The notes under the pieces were generated by a model that saw only the letters and a list, made by a program, of their open reading frames with translations, did not search any database and was not told the origin of the DNA. From NCBI GenBank assembly GCA_046152955.1, contig JBJXGA010000401.1, positions 1 through 63,517 on the forward strand: a DNA stretch of 63,517 bases, given 5' to 3'. The translations under genes and the position numbers were made by a program. Source of the stretch: SIAF01 sp046152955 (GTDB lineage Bacteria; Planctomycetota; Planctomycetia; Planctomycetales; Planctomycetaceae). Positions 1 to 8,482 of the stretch are shown piece by piece (position 1 is the stretch's first letter; every line of letters starts with the position of its first letter).

Positions 1-1
1 G

Positions 2-580
2 AACCTGAGATTCGAATATGAAGTGATTCGATTGTGGGAGCTTTCTCCGGAAGTCATTCTGGCTGGGGGACTCGGAACACTGCCGCTGTTGCCGCTGACG
101 AACGTGAAGCGTTCTGAACTGCCTGGCCTGATTCGGGAGATGGAAGGGCGGATCCAGCGCGAGGCCAGCCCGTCAGACGCTGAACGACTTTGGACTGCCA
201 CTTATGTGTTGATGGGGTTAGAATATGACAGGGCGTATTCCAGCGCATTATTGCAAGGAGTTTGTTCGATGAGAGAATCAGTGACTTACCAGGCCATCCT
301 GGAAGAAGGCCGTGAGGAAGGGCGTGAGGAAGGACTGGAGAGGGGACTGGAGAGGGGGCTGGAGAAGGGCCGTGAAGAAGGCCGTGAAGAAGGCCGTGAG
401 GAAGGCCGCTCAACGGAAGCCCGGCGGATCGTTCTGACGCTCGGGACGAAACGATTCGGACGCCCCTCAGTGAAGGTCCGCAAGACGATCGAGAATATCG
501 CCGACCCGGACGTGCTGGAGAGGCTGGCGACCCGTTTGCTCGACGTCGAAAGTTGGACCGACCTTTTGGCCAATTCGTAA
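2..580 (+). CDS. Rpn/PD-(D/E)XK-type protein, C-terminal part (5' end outside window)
   Basis: The reading frame is open from the first bases, so the gene starts upstream of the window and only 192 residues are visible. The opening LRFEYEVIRLWEL and the following GTLPLLPL match the block after the nuclease core in Rpn-type (recombination-promoting nuclease / PDDEXK transposase-like) proteins. A charged Glu-Gly-Arg/Leu-Glu-Arg-Gly repeat encoded at about 301-411 follows. A helical tail resembling DUF4351 closes the protein (RFGRPSVKVRKTIENIADP, ending near LLDVESWTDLL). The catalytic residues would lie outside the window, so activity cannot be judged. Such genes are often present in many copies and fast-evolving. 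The family call rests on motif memory, not an alignment. Confidence 0.7.
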   Translation, partial: NLRFEYEVIRLWELSPEVILAGGLGTLPLLPLTNVKRSELPGLIREMEGRIQREASPSDAERLWTATYVLMGLEYDRAYSSALLQGVCSMRESVTYQAILEEGREEGREEGLERGLERGLEKGREEGREEGREEGRSTEARRIVLTLGTKRFGRPSVKVRKTIENIADPDVLERLATRLLDVESWTDLLANS

Positions 581-631
581 GTCTCAGCGACAATGGACCG
601 AGAGCCGTTGGCAGCTTCCCCTGCAGCAAGC

Positions 632-1567
632 TCACGGCACGTCGGCGCCCGAATCGTCCCCTTCAAAATTCTGCCATTTCATCGCGCGGTGCATCGGTTC
701 GATCCGCAGCACGACTTTGCCGTCCTGAAAAATCCGCACCGTACCGGTGGATTCGGAAACGGCGATGGCGATGGCCTTGGTCGCTTTGGAAATCGCGGCG
801 GCGGCCCAGTGGCGAGCGCCCAGTCCCTTGGAGAGCGCCAGTCCCCCCGCCGGAGCGTCCAGATGCCGGCCAGCCGACATGACGACCCCCTCTGCCGAGA
901 TGATGAACGCGCCGTCAAGCTGCGAGATCTCCTTGATGCTCTCCCGGACCCGCGCGTCGCGAATCTGCCGTTCCCGGGCGCTGTAGCCGCGAAACGGATC
1001 GTGAACCTGCTCATGCGACATTTTGAGCACCTTGCGATGCTGACCCACGACGAACAGCGTTCCGACCGGTTTCCCTTCGCGCCCTTCACGGCCGATTTCG
1101 ATGGCCAGATCGACGACGGTCCGCAGCGTTTCCAGCGGCACCTGCGTTTCCAGCCGCTGCAAATCCCGCGATGTGAGCCGCGCCAGATGCTCCCCCAGAC
1201 TGATCACGCTGAGCGTGTCGATGTCGTGCAGCTCAAACCCGGGATAGAGCGTGACCACTTTGTCGCCGCTCTGGAGCAGTTCATCGGCGATCGCTTCCAG
1301 CAGCGCCTGGCTCAGTTGCAGTCGGCGGCTTTCCGGCTCCTGGACCAGCGGCACCAGGTCCACGTCGTCGTCGAGCACGGTCCGAAACAACTCCACTTTG
1401 TCGGTGGCCACCACCAGCCGCACCGGATGCAGCGCGTGACGAATCGCGGCAAAGTCATAGGGGAGGTCGGCCAGCAGCACGACCGCTTGCGCCTTGACCT
1501 CGGAGACGACCTGCCGCGCCTGTGCCAGCAGCGTGGAAAACGGTTCTGTGATTTCGACGCGCTTCAT
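632..1567 (-). CDS. DacZ/DisA-like diadenylate cyclase (c-di-AMP synthase)
   Basis: This 311-residue protein has two parts. Residues 1 to about 145 form an alpha/beta domain like the pyruvate-kinase C-terminal fold found in archaeal-type DacZ. Residues from about 150 form a DAC domain with the DGA motif at 218-220 (QLDGAFIIS) and the GARH motif at 250-253. These motifs make c-di-AMP from two ATP in known DAC enzymes. The residue after GARH is Trp where DisA and CdaA have Arg (RHR). There are no membrane segments and no DisA helix-hairpin-helix DNA-binding domain, so the enzyme should be soluble. It lies 86 bp downstream of a secreted-protein gene on the same strand, possibly co-transcribed. 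The DAC call is strong; the DacZ subtype is inferred. Confidence 0.85.
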   Translation of the reverse strand: MKRVEITEPFSTLLAQARQVVSEVKAQAVVLLADLPYDFAAIRHALHPVRLVVATDKVELFRTVLDDDVDLVPLVQEPESRRLQLSQALLEAIADELLQSGDKVVTLYPGFELHDIDTLSVISLGEHLARLTSRDLQRLETQVPLETLRTVVDLAIEIGREGREGKPVGTLFVVGQHRKVLKMSHEQVHDPFRGYSARERQIRDARVRESIKEISQLDGAFIISAEGVVMSAGRHLDAPAGGLALSKGLGARHWAAAAISKATKAIAIAVSESTGTVRIFQDGKVVLRIEPMHRAMKWQNFEGDDSGADVP

Positions 1568-1653
1568 CGGGACCAGGGATGTGGAAGAGAAACGCCCGCC
1601 CGGTATCGGCCGGACCGTGAAGGCTGGTGAAACCAGTCAGATCTGCCTGTCGA

Positions 1654-2700
1654 TTATTGTTTCGGGGCCCCGGAAACTTCAGCTTCTTTCCGGGCGACCT
1701 GCGGTTCGGCGATCAACCGCTCTTTCCAGACGCTTGTCGCCCGCATGGAACTTTTGGGACCAAACGGATTCAACACGTTTCCCTCGACGGTGACGTGTCG
1801 CGAGACAATCCGCCCGCGTTCCAGGTCGAACACCAGTTTCCCGACGGTTTCGCGCTGGATGAGCTGGGCACTGACGGTGGGATCCTGGACGGGGGTCAGG
1901 ATCACCGTGCGGAATTCGATCGTGGCTAGCCCCTCTTTGACCTCTGACAGCTTGTACGACCGCTGCAGTGTCACCCGGACGGGGAGTTTCTCGCTGTCGC
2001 GGGCGGTGACCTCGAACCGTTCCTTCCAGGTGTTGCCAACGGCGACGCGCACTTCCGGCAACGGAATCAGGTAACTTTCATGCGACGCGCCGGGAATTGA
2101 GCCTGGCGCCGTGGGAGCTTCGGCGCCTCCTCCTGGGGTCACAGGTTTGTCGGTTTTGACCTCCAGCGCCCTCCCGGCGGCGGAAAACCGGATTGTGGCC
2201 TGAGGTTTTCCCACCGCATCGAGCACTTGCTGGAAGGCTGGGGGATGTTTGGCCGGGTCGTCGCTTTGGAACTCGATCGATTTAGTTCGCTGCTGGCCGT
2301 TGCCAAACTCAGCCATCATCCGCGCCCAGTCGATGGAGAGTTGCAGATCGGCGTCTCCATTGGGTTGGACGCCCAGCACCTTGTAGCTCCGCCGCATTTG
2401 CGACCGGTTCGTGGCGACTTCGGTCAGGTCGTTGTACAGGGTGGTGAATTCCGATTGATGCTCGACTTCATAGCGCAATAACTGCTGCGGCTCGAAGCGG
2501 AAGCGAAGATCAAACGTATCAACGACCGGCACTGGCTCATCGCCATCCGAGGAAGCCGCCGCCGCCGGCGCCTGGCTGGCAGGGGTCGGCGGCGCCTCGT
2601 CGCGAGTCTCCGCGGCCCGTAATGCAGGACTCAGGCAGGCTGTGATCCCCAGAGCGATCCAGGCTGTATTGCGGATTGCAGACTGCCAAAGTCGCGACAT
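1654..2700 (-). CDS. Secreted protein of unknown function (DUF6263-like)
   Basis: This is a 348-residue protein with an N-terminal signal peptide (hydrophobic stretch IALGITACLSPALRAAE, residues 15-31) and an Ala/Pro-rich linker. A mostly beta-rich domain follows, beginning near FDLRFRFEPQQLLRYEVEHQ. The pattern of an early 'RYEVEH' strand and a late 'LVFDLERGRIVSRHVTVEGN' segment resembles planctomycete DUF6263-type proteins, although I cannot confirm the family. A good Shine-Dalgarno sequence (AAGGAG) precedes the ATG at 2700. It is probably exported to the periplasm. No catalytic motif is recognised. Confidence 0.75.
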   Translation of the reverse strand: MSRLWQSAIRNTAWIALGITACLSPALRAAETRDEAPPTPASQAPAAAASSDGDEPVPVVDTFDLRFRFEPQQLLRYEVEHQSEFTTLYNDLTEVATNRSQMRRSYKVLGVQPNGDADLQLSIDWARMMAEFGNGQQRTKSIEFQSDDPAKHPPAFQQVLDAVGKPQATIRFSAAGRALEVKTDKPVTPGGGAEAPTAPGSIPGASHESYLIPLPEVRVAVGNTWKERFEVTARDSEKLPVRVTLQRSYKLSEVKEGLATIEFRTVILTPVQDPTVSAQLIQRETVGKLVFDLERGRIVSRHVTVEGNVLNPFGPKSSMRATSVWKERLIAEPQVARKEAEVSGAPKQ

Positions 2701-2861
2701 GGGGAAGGCTCCTTCCTGAAGACCGGCGCAAAAAACAAATGACGGGGCGCACCCTGGTCGCCCGACGGGGGGCGGAATCTAGCACATGCTGCGCATCGCG
2801 GGGAGACCAGTTTTGGCCAACCGGGCAGCGCGCAGCGGAAACCTGGCCGACCGTACCCGAC

Positions 2862-3170
2862 TTACGGCCTGGGGGGAGAATCCGGCGTAACGGACTGGTC
2901 CCCTCGCCGCGGTGCGATCGCAACATACGGTTTTCCCAACAATTTCTTGACGAGAACTACCTCTCCCATGTCGTTCCCCTCGATGACGTGACCGATCCAC
3001 TGGAGCAGGTAGCCCGCGACAAACGCCGCCGCTGCCCAGGACCATGCCCTGGGAGCCTCGATGAGGATTACGACTGGAACGACGAACGTCACCGGCACGC
3101 CGACCAGATGCAGCCCCAGATTGGCCGGATGCTGGTGTCGAGCCAGATAGTTGCGAAGGAATCGGGGCAT
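2862..3170 (-). CDS. DUF962/Mpo1-like small membrane protein
   Basis: This 102-residue protein has the features of the DUF962 family (yeast Mpo1/YGL010w): an N-terminal H-x-H/N pattern (ARHQHPANLGLHLVGVP) and a second His block (LLQWIGHVIEGNDMGE). Two hydrophobic segments lie at about residues 26-42 and 47-59. Mpo1 is an Fe-dependent dioxygenase acting on 2-hydroxy fatty acids, and the conserved His residues are metal ligands there. The bacterial role is unknown. The protein is a little short and its tail after LGKPYVAIAP is not family-like. No clear ribosome-binding site is seen. It is followed by a metallo-hydrolase gene on the same strand, 82 bp away in the genome order. Confidence 0.75.
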   Translation of the reverse strand: MPRFLRNYLARHQHPANLGLHLVGVPVTFVVPVVILIEAPRAWSWAAAAFVAGYLLQWIGHVIEGNDMGEVVLVKKLLGKPYVAIAPRRGDQSVTPDSPPRP

Positions 3171-3252
3171 AGATCAGGAACAATTCTCAAACGGACTGAG
3201 CGCTGGCGACTGGCGGCATCCAGGCGGATGTCAGGGGGGGCCGTCCGGCGAA

Positions 3253-3939
3253 TCACCAGGCATACTCCTCGCCTGGCTTCAGCACGATCGCCTGGGCCGC
3301 GGTCTCGGACTGGACGCGCGTGGCCCAGGCGTCGGGATCCTGGGCGATCACCTCCCACGTATTGTAATGCGTTGGGATGACCAGGCCGGGTTTCAACAGT
3401 TTGACGGCACGCAGCGCATCGTCCGGTCCCATCGTAAAATTGTCGCCGATCGGCAGGATCGCCAGATCAACCCCCTCATCGCCGATCAGTTGCATGTCAA
3501 AGAATAACCCGGTGTCGCAGGCGAAGTACGCTTTGCGGCCATCATTCAGCCGCAGCAGGAAGCCGCACGGATTCCCTCCGTTGGAACCATCCGGGAGCAT
3601 CGACGTGTGGTGGGCGATGGTCAATTTCAGATTGCCGAATGGAAAATCGCGAGCACCTCCCGTGTTCATGGGGTGGACGTTCTTCACCCCCTGCTTGCCC
3701 AGCCAGTCGGTGATTTCATAGTTGGCGATGACCAGCGCCCCGGTCCGACGGGCGATCGACACGGCATCCCCCACGTGGTCCCCATGTCCATGGCTAATCA
3801 GCAGAAAATCACCAGCGACCTGGTCTGCGGAGACCGTGGCGACCGGATTGCCGGTGAAAAACGGATCGATCACGACGCGGAACCCCTGCGTTTCGATCCG
3901 CCAAACGCTGTGTCCCAGCCAGGTGAGCACGTGCTTCAT
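3253..3939 (-). CDS. UPF0173 metal-dependent hydrolase (metallo-beta-lactamase fold)
   Basis: The predicted product of 228 residues matches the usual length of UPF0173 (YtkL-like) hydrolases. The metal-binding motif HGHGDH sits in LLISHGHGDHVGDAV near residue 50. The later His/Asp ligands appear in IAHHTSMLPDG, YFACDTGLFFDM and VIPTHYNTWEVI. I chose the ATG at 3939 because the protein then begins MKHVLTWLGHSVWRIE, like family members, and a GGAG ribosome-binding site lies just upstream. The frame stays open further upstream to 4044, but that extension has no family similarity. The substrate is unknown. It is cytoplasmic. Confidence 0.88.
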   Translation of the reverse strand: MKHVLTWLGHSVWRIETQGFRVVIDPFFTGNPVATVSADQVAGDFLLISHGHGDHVGDAVSIARRTGALVIANYEITDWLGKQGVKNVHPMNTGGARDFPFGNLKLTIAHHTSMLPDGSNGGNPCGFLLRLNDGRKAYFACDTGLFFDMQLIGDEGVDLAILPIGDNFTMGPDDALRAVKLLKPGLVIPTHYNTWEVIAQDPDAWATRVQSETAAQAIVLKPGEEYAW

Positions 3940-4277
3940 GACGCATCTCCAAGGAATTGCTTTGTCGCAGTCGGCATGGATCCCAGCAACCCAGGGGTGC
4001 GACCGGCGTTGGCCCCATCTTAAGCGCGGAAGGCGGGGTGGCAAGCGAGAGAAGAAACCGCGGCGTCTCGATTGGTGGCGAATCTCCGGCAGCGCGGGTA
4101 ATCTGAGTCACCGCTCATGGCGATCCGATCCTGCGTGGCGCGAGGAGACGATCGCATCGGACGGTGAGCACCAATTGACTCGCCATGTTCCACCGTGTGG
4201 CGTCTGGCAAAGGCTGACCTGCGTTGGCGTTTGGAAAAAACTGACCTGCCAGGGTTGAATCCATCGACCGGAATTCC
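3940..4277. other. Intergenic region between divergent genes
   Basis: These 338 bp separate the divergently transcribed hydrolase and permease genes, so they should hold both promoters. I see no convincing gene. The only structure noted is an imperfect tandem repeat at 4198-4251, listed separately. Confidence 0.5.
4198..4251. repeat. Imperfect 27-bp tandem duplication
   Basis: Two adjacent 27-base units (4198-4224 and 4225-4251) share the order TGGCGT-TTGG-AAA-CTGACCTGC with a few substitutions. They sit 26 bp before the permease start codon, where regulator sites would be expected. Confidence 0.5.
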
Positions 4278-5777
4278 ATGAACGCGACCCACGACGAATC
4301 TGGAAGCGAGGCGGCTCCGCTCCTGTCGGCTGAAGCGGGGCTGGTTCCCGAGGCACTGGCGGAACAGGATCGCCGCTATCTGGCCGAGCACTCTCTGAAG
4401 AAACCCCTGCGGGCGTTGGACATCTGGGCGCTGGGGGTGGGGGTGGTGATCACGGGGGAGTATTTCGGGTGGAACCTGGCGCTCCGGGGGAATGGCCCGG
4501 TCGCGGTTTTGCTGGCTTCGCTGATCGTCTGCCTGTTGTACCTGACGTGGGTGCTGGCGCTGTCGGAACTGTCGGTGGCGATGCCCTTTGCCGGCGGGCC
4601 GCTGGCGTATGGCCGCCGCGCGTTTGGCCCCTGGATGGGCTTTGTGATGGGCTGGTCGATGTTTCTGGAATGCCAGTTCGCGACGATCGCCACGGCGCTG
4701 GCGACCGGCGGGTACATCGCGTTCCTGGTCAATCCGGGCAATCCCAGCGTGACGCTGACCACCTGTGGGGCGCTGGGGACCGTGGCGCTGTTTTTCGTGC
4801 TGCACGTGTGGGGGGTCAAAGAACAGTCGAAAGCGATGGTCCTCATGACCTATGGGGCGATCGTGGGACTGGTGTTGTTCTGGTGCCTGGCTGCCACGAA
4901 TTTTTCGTGGGACCGGATTTGGACGCAGCCGGTGCTCCCCGAAGCGAAAGGCTGGCGGGCCGTGCTGGACGCCATTCCCTATGCTCTGTGGTGGCTGGTG
5001 ATGATCGAAACGGTGGCGCTGGCGGCGGAAGAAGCGCACGAAGCGCATCGCTCGATCCCGCGGGGACTGGTGTGGGCGCAGCTCACGCTCATTGTTTTGG
5101 TGGGACTCACCTGGCTGTTTGCCTGCGGCGCCGTCGAGGATTTTGAGACACTGGCCACGAACGCGGACGGCAAGGACGTAAGTTACCCTCTGGCTAAGGT
5201 GATCAACCTCATTCCCCTGGGACGCAATCCGGCTGCGGTTTACGGATTTGGTGTGATCGCACTGTTCGGGATGATTGCCAGCTATCACGGCATGATGTTC
5301 GGCACGAGCCGCCAGGCGTTCGCATTGGGGCGCTCGGGTTACCTTCCCGCCGTCCTGGGGGAAGTCCACGCCACGCGGCGGACGCCGGTCCCCTCGCTGC
5401 TCGTGTGCAGCCTGATCACGGCGGCGTTTGTTGTCGCCAATCTCTGGTTCAATGATGCGATTGCCGTAGCGGTCCTGATTTCTACGCTCACCGCGCTGAT
5501 CTGGTACATTCTGGCGATTGCTTGCTTGTTTGTCCTCCGGCGGCGGGAACCGGAACTGTTCAGCCGCTATCGGGCGCCGTTGAATCTGGTGTTGCCGGTC
5601 CTGGTGGTGGTGTTGTCCGGTGTGGCGGCGTGGATTTACAGCGGGATCGACGTCAAGGTGCTGCCGGCCACATTGGCTCTTTATGCAGGGGGCCTGGCTT
5701 ACTACTTTCTCTGGTCGCGAAGCCGCCTGCGGACGGCGGCGCCGGAAGAACTTTCCGCCCGACATGCAGGACGGTGA
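4278..5777 (+). CDS. Ethanolamine/amino-acid permease (APC superfamily)
   Basis: This 499-residue protein has about 12 hydrophobic segments and the APC-superfamily start, with the first helix at WALGVGVVITGEYFGWN. This 'GVVITGEYFGWN' form with FGGP-like 'PFAGGPLAYGRRAFGP' is characteristic of ethanolamine permeases (TIGR00908/Eat type). A further APC signature is LVMIETVALAAEEAHEAHRS. It would import ethanolamine or a related amine across the inner membrane. No ethanolamine-utilisation genes (eutBC) are present in the window, so the substrate is inferred from sequence alone. A small two-helix membrane protein gene follows 35 bp downstream and is probably co-transcribed. Confidence 0.88.
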   Translation: MNATHDESGSEAAPLLSAEAGLVPEALAEQDRRYLAEHSLKKPLRALDIWALGVGVVITGEYFGWNLALRGNGPVAVLLASLIVCLLYLTWVLALSELSVAMPFAGGPLAYGRRAFGPWMGFVMGWSMFLECQFATIATALATGGYIAFLVNPGNPSVTLTTCGALGTVALFFVLHVWGVKEQSKAMVLMTYGAIVGLVLFWCLAATNFSWDRIWTQPVLPEAKGWRAVLDAIPYALWWLVMIETVALAAEEAHEAHRSIPRGLVWAQLTLIVLVGLTWLFACGAVEDFETLATNADGKDVSYPLAKVINLIPLGRNPAAVYGFGVIALFGMIASYHGMMFGTSRQAFALGRSGYLPAVLGEVHATRRTPVPSLLVCSLITAAFVVANLWFNDAIAVAVLISTLTALIWYILAIACLFVLRRREPELFSRYRAPLNLVLPVLVVVLSGVAAWIYSGIDVKVLPATLALYAGGLAYYFLWSRSRLRTAAPEELSARHAGR

Positions 5778-5812
5778 CCGATCCCCGGATCGCCCCGATT
5801 GGAGTTGCCTTG

Positions 5813-6061
5813 ATGACTTCCGGTTCCCCCTCGCCGCACCCGACTGACAAGCCCCCCCGCTCGAATCGCCCGCTGGAACGGCTGACCGCCGGAGTGCTCC
5901 TGGCGTTCATCGCAGCGCTGGGCTGGATGATCCTGGTGGCCTACTTTCCGGGGGTTCTGCGACTGGCGAGCCTCGAACTCGAAGTGATCCTGATGCTGGC
6001 GCTCCTGGTAGCAGCCCTCTCGCTCGTCAGCCTCGTGGCGCTGTGGCACACGCGGTCGTAG
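5813..6061 (+). CDS. Small two-helix membrane protein, unknown function
   Basis: This predicted 82-residue protein has a polar Pro/Ser-rich N terminus and two hydrophobic helices (LTAGVLLAFIAALGWMILVA and VILMLALLVAALSLVSLVAL). The ATG at 5813 has GGAG about 8 bases upstream. It starts 35 bp after the permease stop, which suggests an operon and possibly an accessory role. I do not recognise the family. A longer frame runs upstream inside the permease gene and is not part of it. Confidence 0.65.
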   Translation: MTSGSPSPHPTDKPPRSNRPLERLTAGVLLAFIAALGWMILVAYFPGVLRLASLELEVILMLALLVAALSLVSLVALWHTRS

Positions 6062-6176
6062 GTCGTGGTGGCTTGCAGACCACGCCCAAGCTGGTCTTGG
6101 CGGCAATCGCCCGATCGCCTATTGTTCGACACCCCAGGCGCCCGCCTGCCTGGCCGCTCCCCTGGCGGAGAGTCGC

Positions 6177-7184
6177 ATGACCGCACCCTTTGACCCATCC
6201 CCTCGCTGGCCGCGTGTCAGCGTCATCATTCCCACGTACAACCGGGCCGGCTTCCTGCGCGGCGCGCTGGACAGCGTCCTGTCGCAGGATTACCTCGATC
6301 GCGAAATCCTCGTGGTCGACGACGGCTCGACCGATGATACGGCCGACTTGGTCGCTGCCTATGGCCCGCTGGTCCGGTATGTCCGCCAGGCCAATGGAGG
6401 GGCCGCCAGCGCCCGGAACCACGGGCTGCGCCTGGCGACGGGCGAACTCGTGGCGTTCCTCGATTCCGACGACCTGTTTCTTCCGGGAAAGCTCCGCGAG
6501 CAGGCGCAGTTTCTGATGCAGAATCCCGCGGCGGTTCTGGTGTATGCCTGGTACTCGATCCTCGATGACGAGGGACGCACGCGGCTGGGCCGGCGCTGCG
6601 AACTGACCGGCCTCGTTCCGGCCCAACTCCTGGCGCGCTGCATGCAGGGACCATTGGCAACCCCCACGATCATGGCTCGCCGCACGGCGCTCCTGGAAGC
6701 GGGGGGGTTTGACGAACAAATGACCCTGTCGGAAGACATCGACCTGTGGTGCCGCGTCGCCTGGCTGGGGCCGATCGGACTGGTTCCGAAAGTCTTCGTC
6801 CAGGTGCGGCGACATGGCGGAAACCTGTCGCGGGGTCCGGGACGCCGCCGCTACCTCGCCGCTGCGCTGCGGATCCTCGACAAGGTCCAGGCCGCTCATC
6901 CGGAACTGGGGAGGGGAACCCTGTTGGCCCTCCGCGGCAAGGCGCACCTGTGGTCATGGCTTGTGGGGTGCGGTGGCTTGCTCCCACCAGGGCTGTCGTT
7001 CTGGTTGCGCGGACTTCTCACCAATCCGCGGACTTTGTTGAAACAAGTGCTGACGCGCGGCAACGCTGGTCAAGCGGCAACACGGGGTGATTGGTCCGCC
7101 AGCGCGGCCTCCGAGGTTGACGGAGAGATCTCTCCGCTCGTTCTGGCAGACGACAGACCGGCAAACGCGATGGCGCTGAAGTAA
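6177..7184 (+). CDS. Family 2 glycosyltransferase
   Basis: This 335-residue protein has a GT-A fold core. The nucleotide-binding start is VSVIIPTYNRAGFLRGALDS, then VVDDGSTDDT, NGGAASARNHGL, and the metal-binding DxD-type motif LDSDD. The catalytic-loop aspartate is probably in EDIDLWCRVAW. There is no signal peptide; the tail after about residue 295 is low in hydrophobicity. It likely adds a sugar from an NDP donor to a surface glycan, consistent with the O-antigen ligase and second GT2 that follow on the other strand. Its last 115 bases overlap the 3' end of the convergent ligase gene. GGAGAG precedes the ATG. Confidence 0.9.
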   Translation: MTAPFDPSPRWPRVSVIIPTYNRAGFLRGALDSVLSQDYLDREILVVDDGSTDDTADLVAAYGPLVRYVRQANGGAASARNHGLRLATGELVAFLDSDDLFLPGKLREQAQFLMQNPAAVLVYAWYSILDDEGRTRLGRRCELTGLVPAQLLARCMQGPLATPTIMARRTALLEAGGFDEQMTLSEDIDLWCRVAWLGPIGLVPKVFVQVRRHGGNLSRGPGRRRYLAAALRILDKVQAAHPELGRGTLLALRGKAHLWSWLVGCGGLLPPGLSFWLRGLLTNPRTLLKQVLTRGNAGQAATRGDWSASAASEVDGEISPLVLADDRPANAMALK

Positions 7185-8374
7185 CTCCAGACCAGCCCCC
7201 CGGTGACGCTCAGAATCAGGGAGTTGAACAGCGAGCCGACGGCGATCGCCAGAACCAGGCCCCGTCCGATCCGGGATTCCCATTCGGGAAGCCGGCCCGC
7301 ACAGCGCCATTGCAGCGCCAGCAAGGCGATGAACAGCCCGGCGGTCGGGATCCCCCCCTGAACCGCCAGATGCAGGTACTCATTGTGCGGGTCGGTGCTG
7401 GTGGCCAGATTGTGGGCCAGAACCAGTGGCAGGTATTCCCTGCTGAAACTCCCCGTTCCGGTCCCCAGCAGCGGATGCCGCGCGATGAGTTGCGCCGTAT
7501 AGGTGTAGTATTCCAGCCGCGGATCCCACACCTTTTCCGTCGTCATCCCGAATTTGTTTTGCAATTGCAGAATGGTCTGTGCGACGCGGGCCTGGACCGT
7601 CTCCGACACGGCGTACGCGCCGCAGGCGACCGACCCGACGAGCAGGCAGGCAACGATCATTCCGCGTCGTCCGAATTGCTGCGCCAAGCAGAGGATGGTC
7701 AACAGTCCCAGCAAGAGATAACCGGTCCGCCCCTGGACCATGAACAGGATGTTGGGAACCGCCAGCGCGATGACCAGCACGTGCCACCAGCGGTGTGCAG
7801 CGCCGCGCGCCAGTTCCTGCGCCGCAAAATACGCCAACAGCGCCAGGAGCAGACTGTGAATGATCCGATCTTTGCCGATCACGTAATCGTTGGGCGAGGA
7901 AGCGATTCCGACGTCTGTGCCGCTCAACCATTCAAAATACGACAGGCCGAGCATTCCCAGTGCCCCCAGGGCGAACCCGCGCATTCCCAGCATCTTGAGC
8001 TGCGGATCCTGAAACACGGGGATGAGCAACGGGAGATAAATCAGCTCGCGGTACTTGAGCAGGCAGCGAAACGCCTCAACCCAGGTGGCGCTCGACCAGG
8101 TGGTTCCCGCCAACAACACCATGAACAGCACGAGCGACAGCCTCGCGACGGGGTTGTGCGTCAGGGTGCGGCAGCGCCCCCGCCAATCACCGGCAAACCA
8201 GAAGACGAGGAACAGCGACGTGGCGATTTCAGAGAGGGAGGTCGAAACGGGAATGCTGAACCCGATCAGCACCGTCAGCCAGCGCGTCGCCTGCCAGGCA
8301 ATAGCTTCGAAGTCCCGGCGGGGGGACGCGGAAACTCCGGCCCCTTCGTTCAATCCCAGCATCGCCGTGCTCAT
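7070..8374 (-). CDS. O-antigen ligase family protein (WaaL-like)
   Basis: This 434-residue polytopic membrane protein has roughly 11-12 hydrophobic segments. The WaaL/Wzy_C signature lies in the periplasmic loop, with the region HPLLGTGTGSFSREYLPLVLAHNLATSTDPHNEYLHLAVQGG split around the catalytic-type motif PHNEYLHLA. Such enzymes join a lipid-linked polymer to its acceptor (lipid A core or protein). The neighbouring upstream gene on the same strand is a GT2, 108 bp away, so a polysaccharide assembly operon is likely. Its C-terminal coding end overlaps the convergent GT2 gene by 115 bp. The last transmembrane segment (GGLVWSYFSAIAFAGL) lies mostly before the overlap, which supports both genes being real. 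Confidence 0.9.
   Translation of the reverse strand: MSTAMLGLNEGAGVSASPRRDFEAIAWQATRWLTVLIGFSIPVSTSLSEIATSLFLVFWFAGDWRGRCRTLTHNPVARLSLVLFMVLLAGTTWSSATWVEAFRCLLKYRELIYLPLLIPVFQDPQLKMLGMRGFALGALGMLGLSYFEWLSGTDVGIASSPNDYVIGKDRIIHSLLLALLAYFAAQELARGAAHRWWHVLVIALAVPNILFMVQGRTGYLLLGLLTILCLAQQFGRRGMIVACLLVGSVACGAYAVSETVQARVAQTILQLQNKFGMTTEKVWDPRLEYYTYTAQLIARHPLLGTGTGSFSREYLPLVLAHNLATSTDPHNEYLHLAVQGGIPTAGLFIALLALQWRCAGRLPEWESRIGRGLVLAIAVGSLFNSLILSVTGGLVWSYFSAIAFAGLSSARTSGEISPSTSEAALADQSPRVAA
7121..7136. repeat. Perfect 16-bp palindrome inside the convergent overlap
   Basis: CGGAGAGATCTCTCCG reads the same on both strands and sits in the 115-bp tail-to-tail overlap of the glycosyltransferase and ligase genes. 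It could form a small hairpin in either transcript. There is no T-tract, so a terminator role is only a guess. Confidence 0.55.
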
Positions 8375-8482
8375 GATGTGCGTTTCGTCCTTGAAGGTCT
8401 GACTGCGAAGCGTTGGTGTGGTTGAGGGTTCGTGTTGGACAGCGGATGCCGAGGGTCATGCCCGTGGAGCGTTGTGCGAGAA

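Noticed and set aside
4020..5765. 581-codon open frame opposite the permease gene
   Set aside because: The product is Gln/Arg/His-rich without domains, and the permease on the plus strand is clear.
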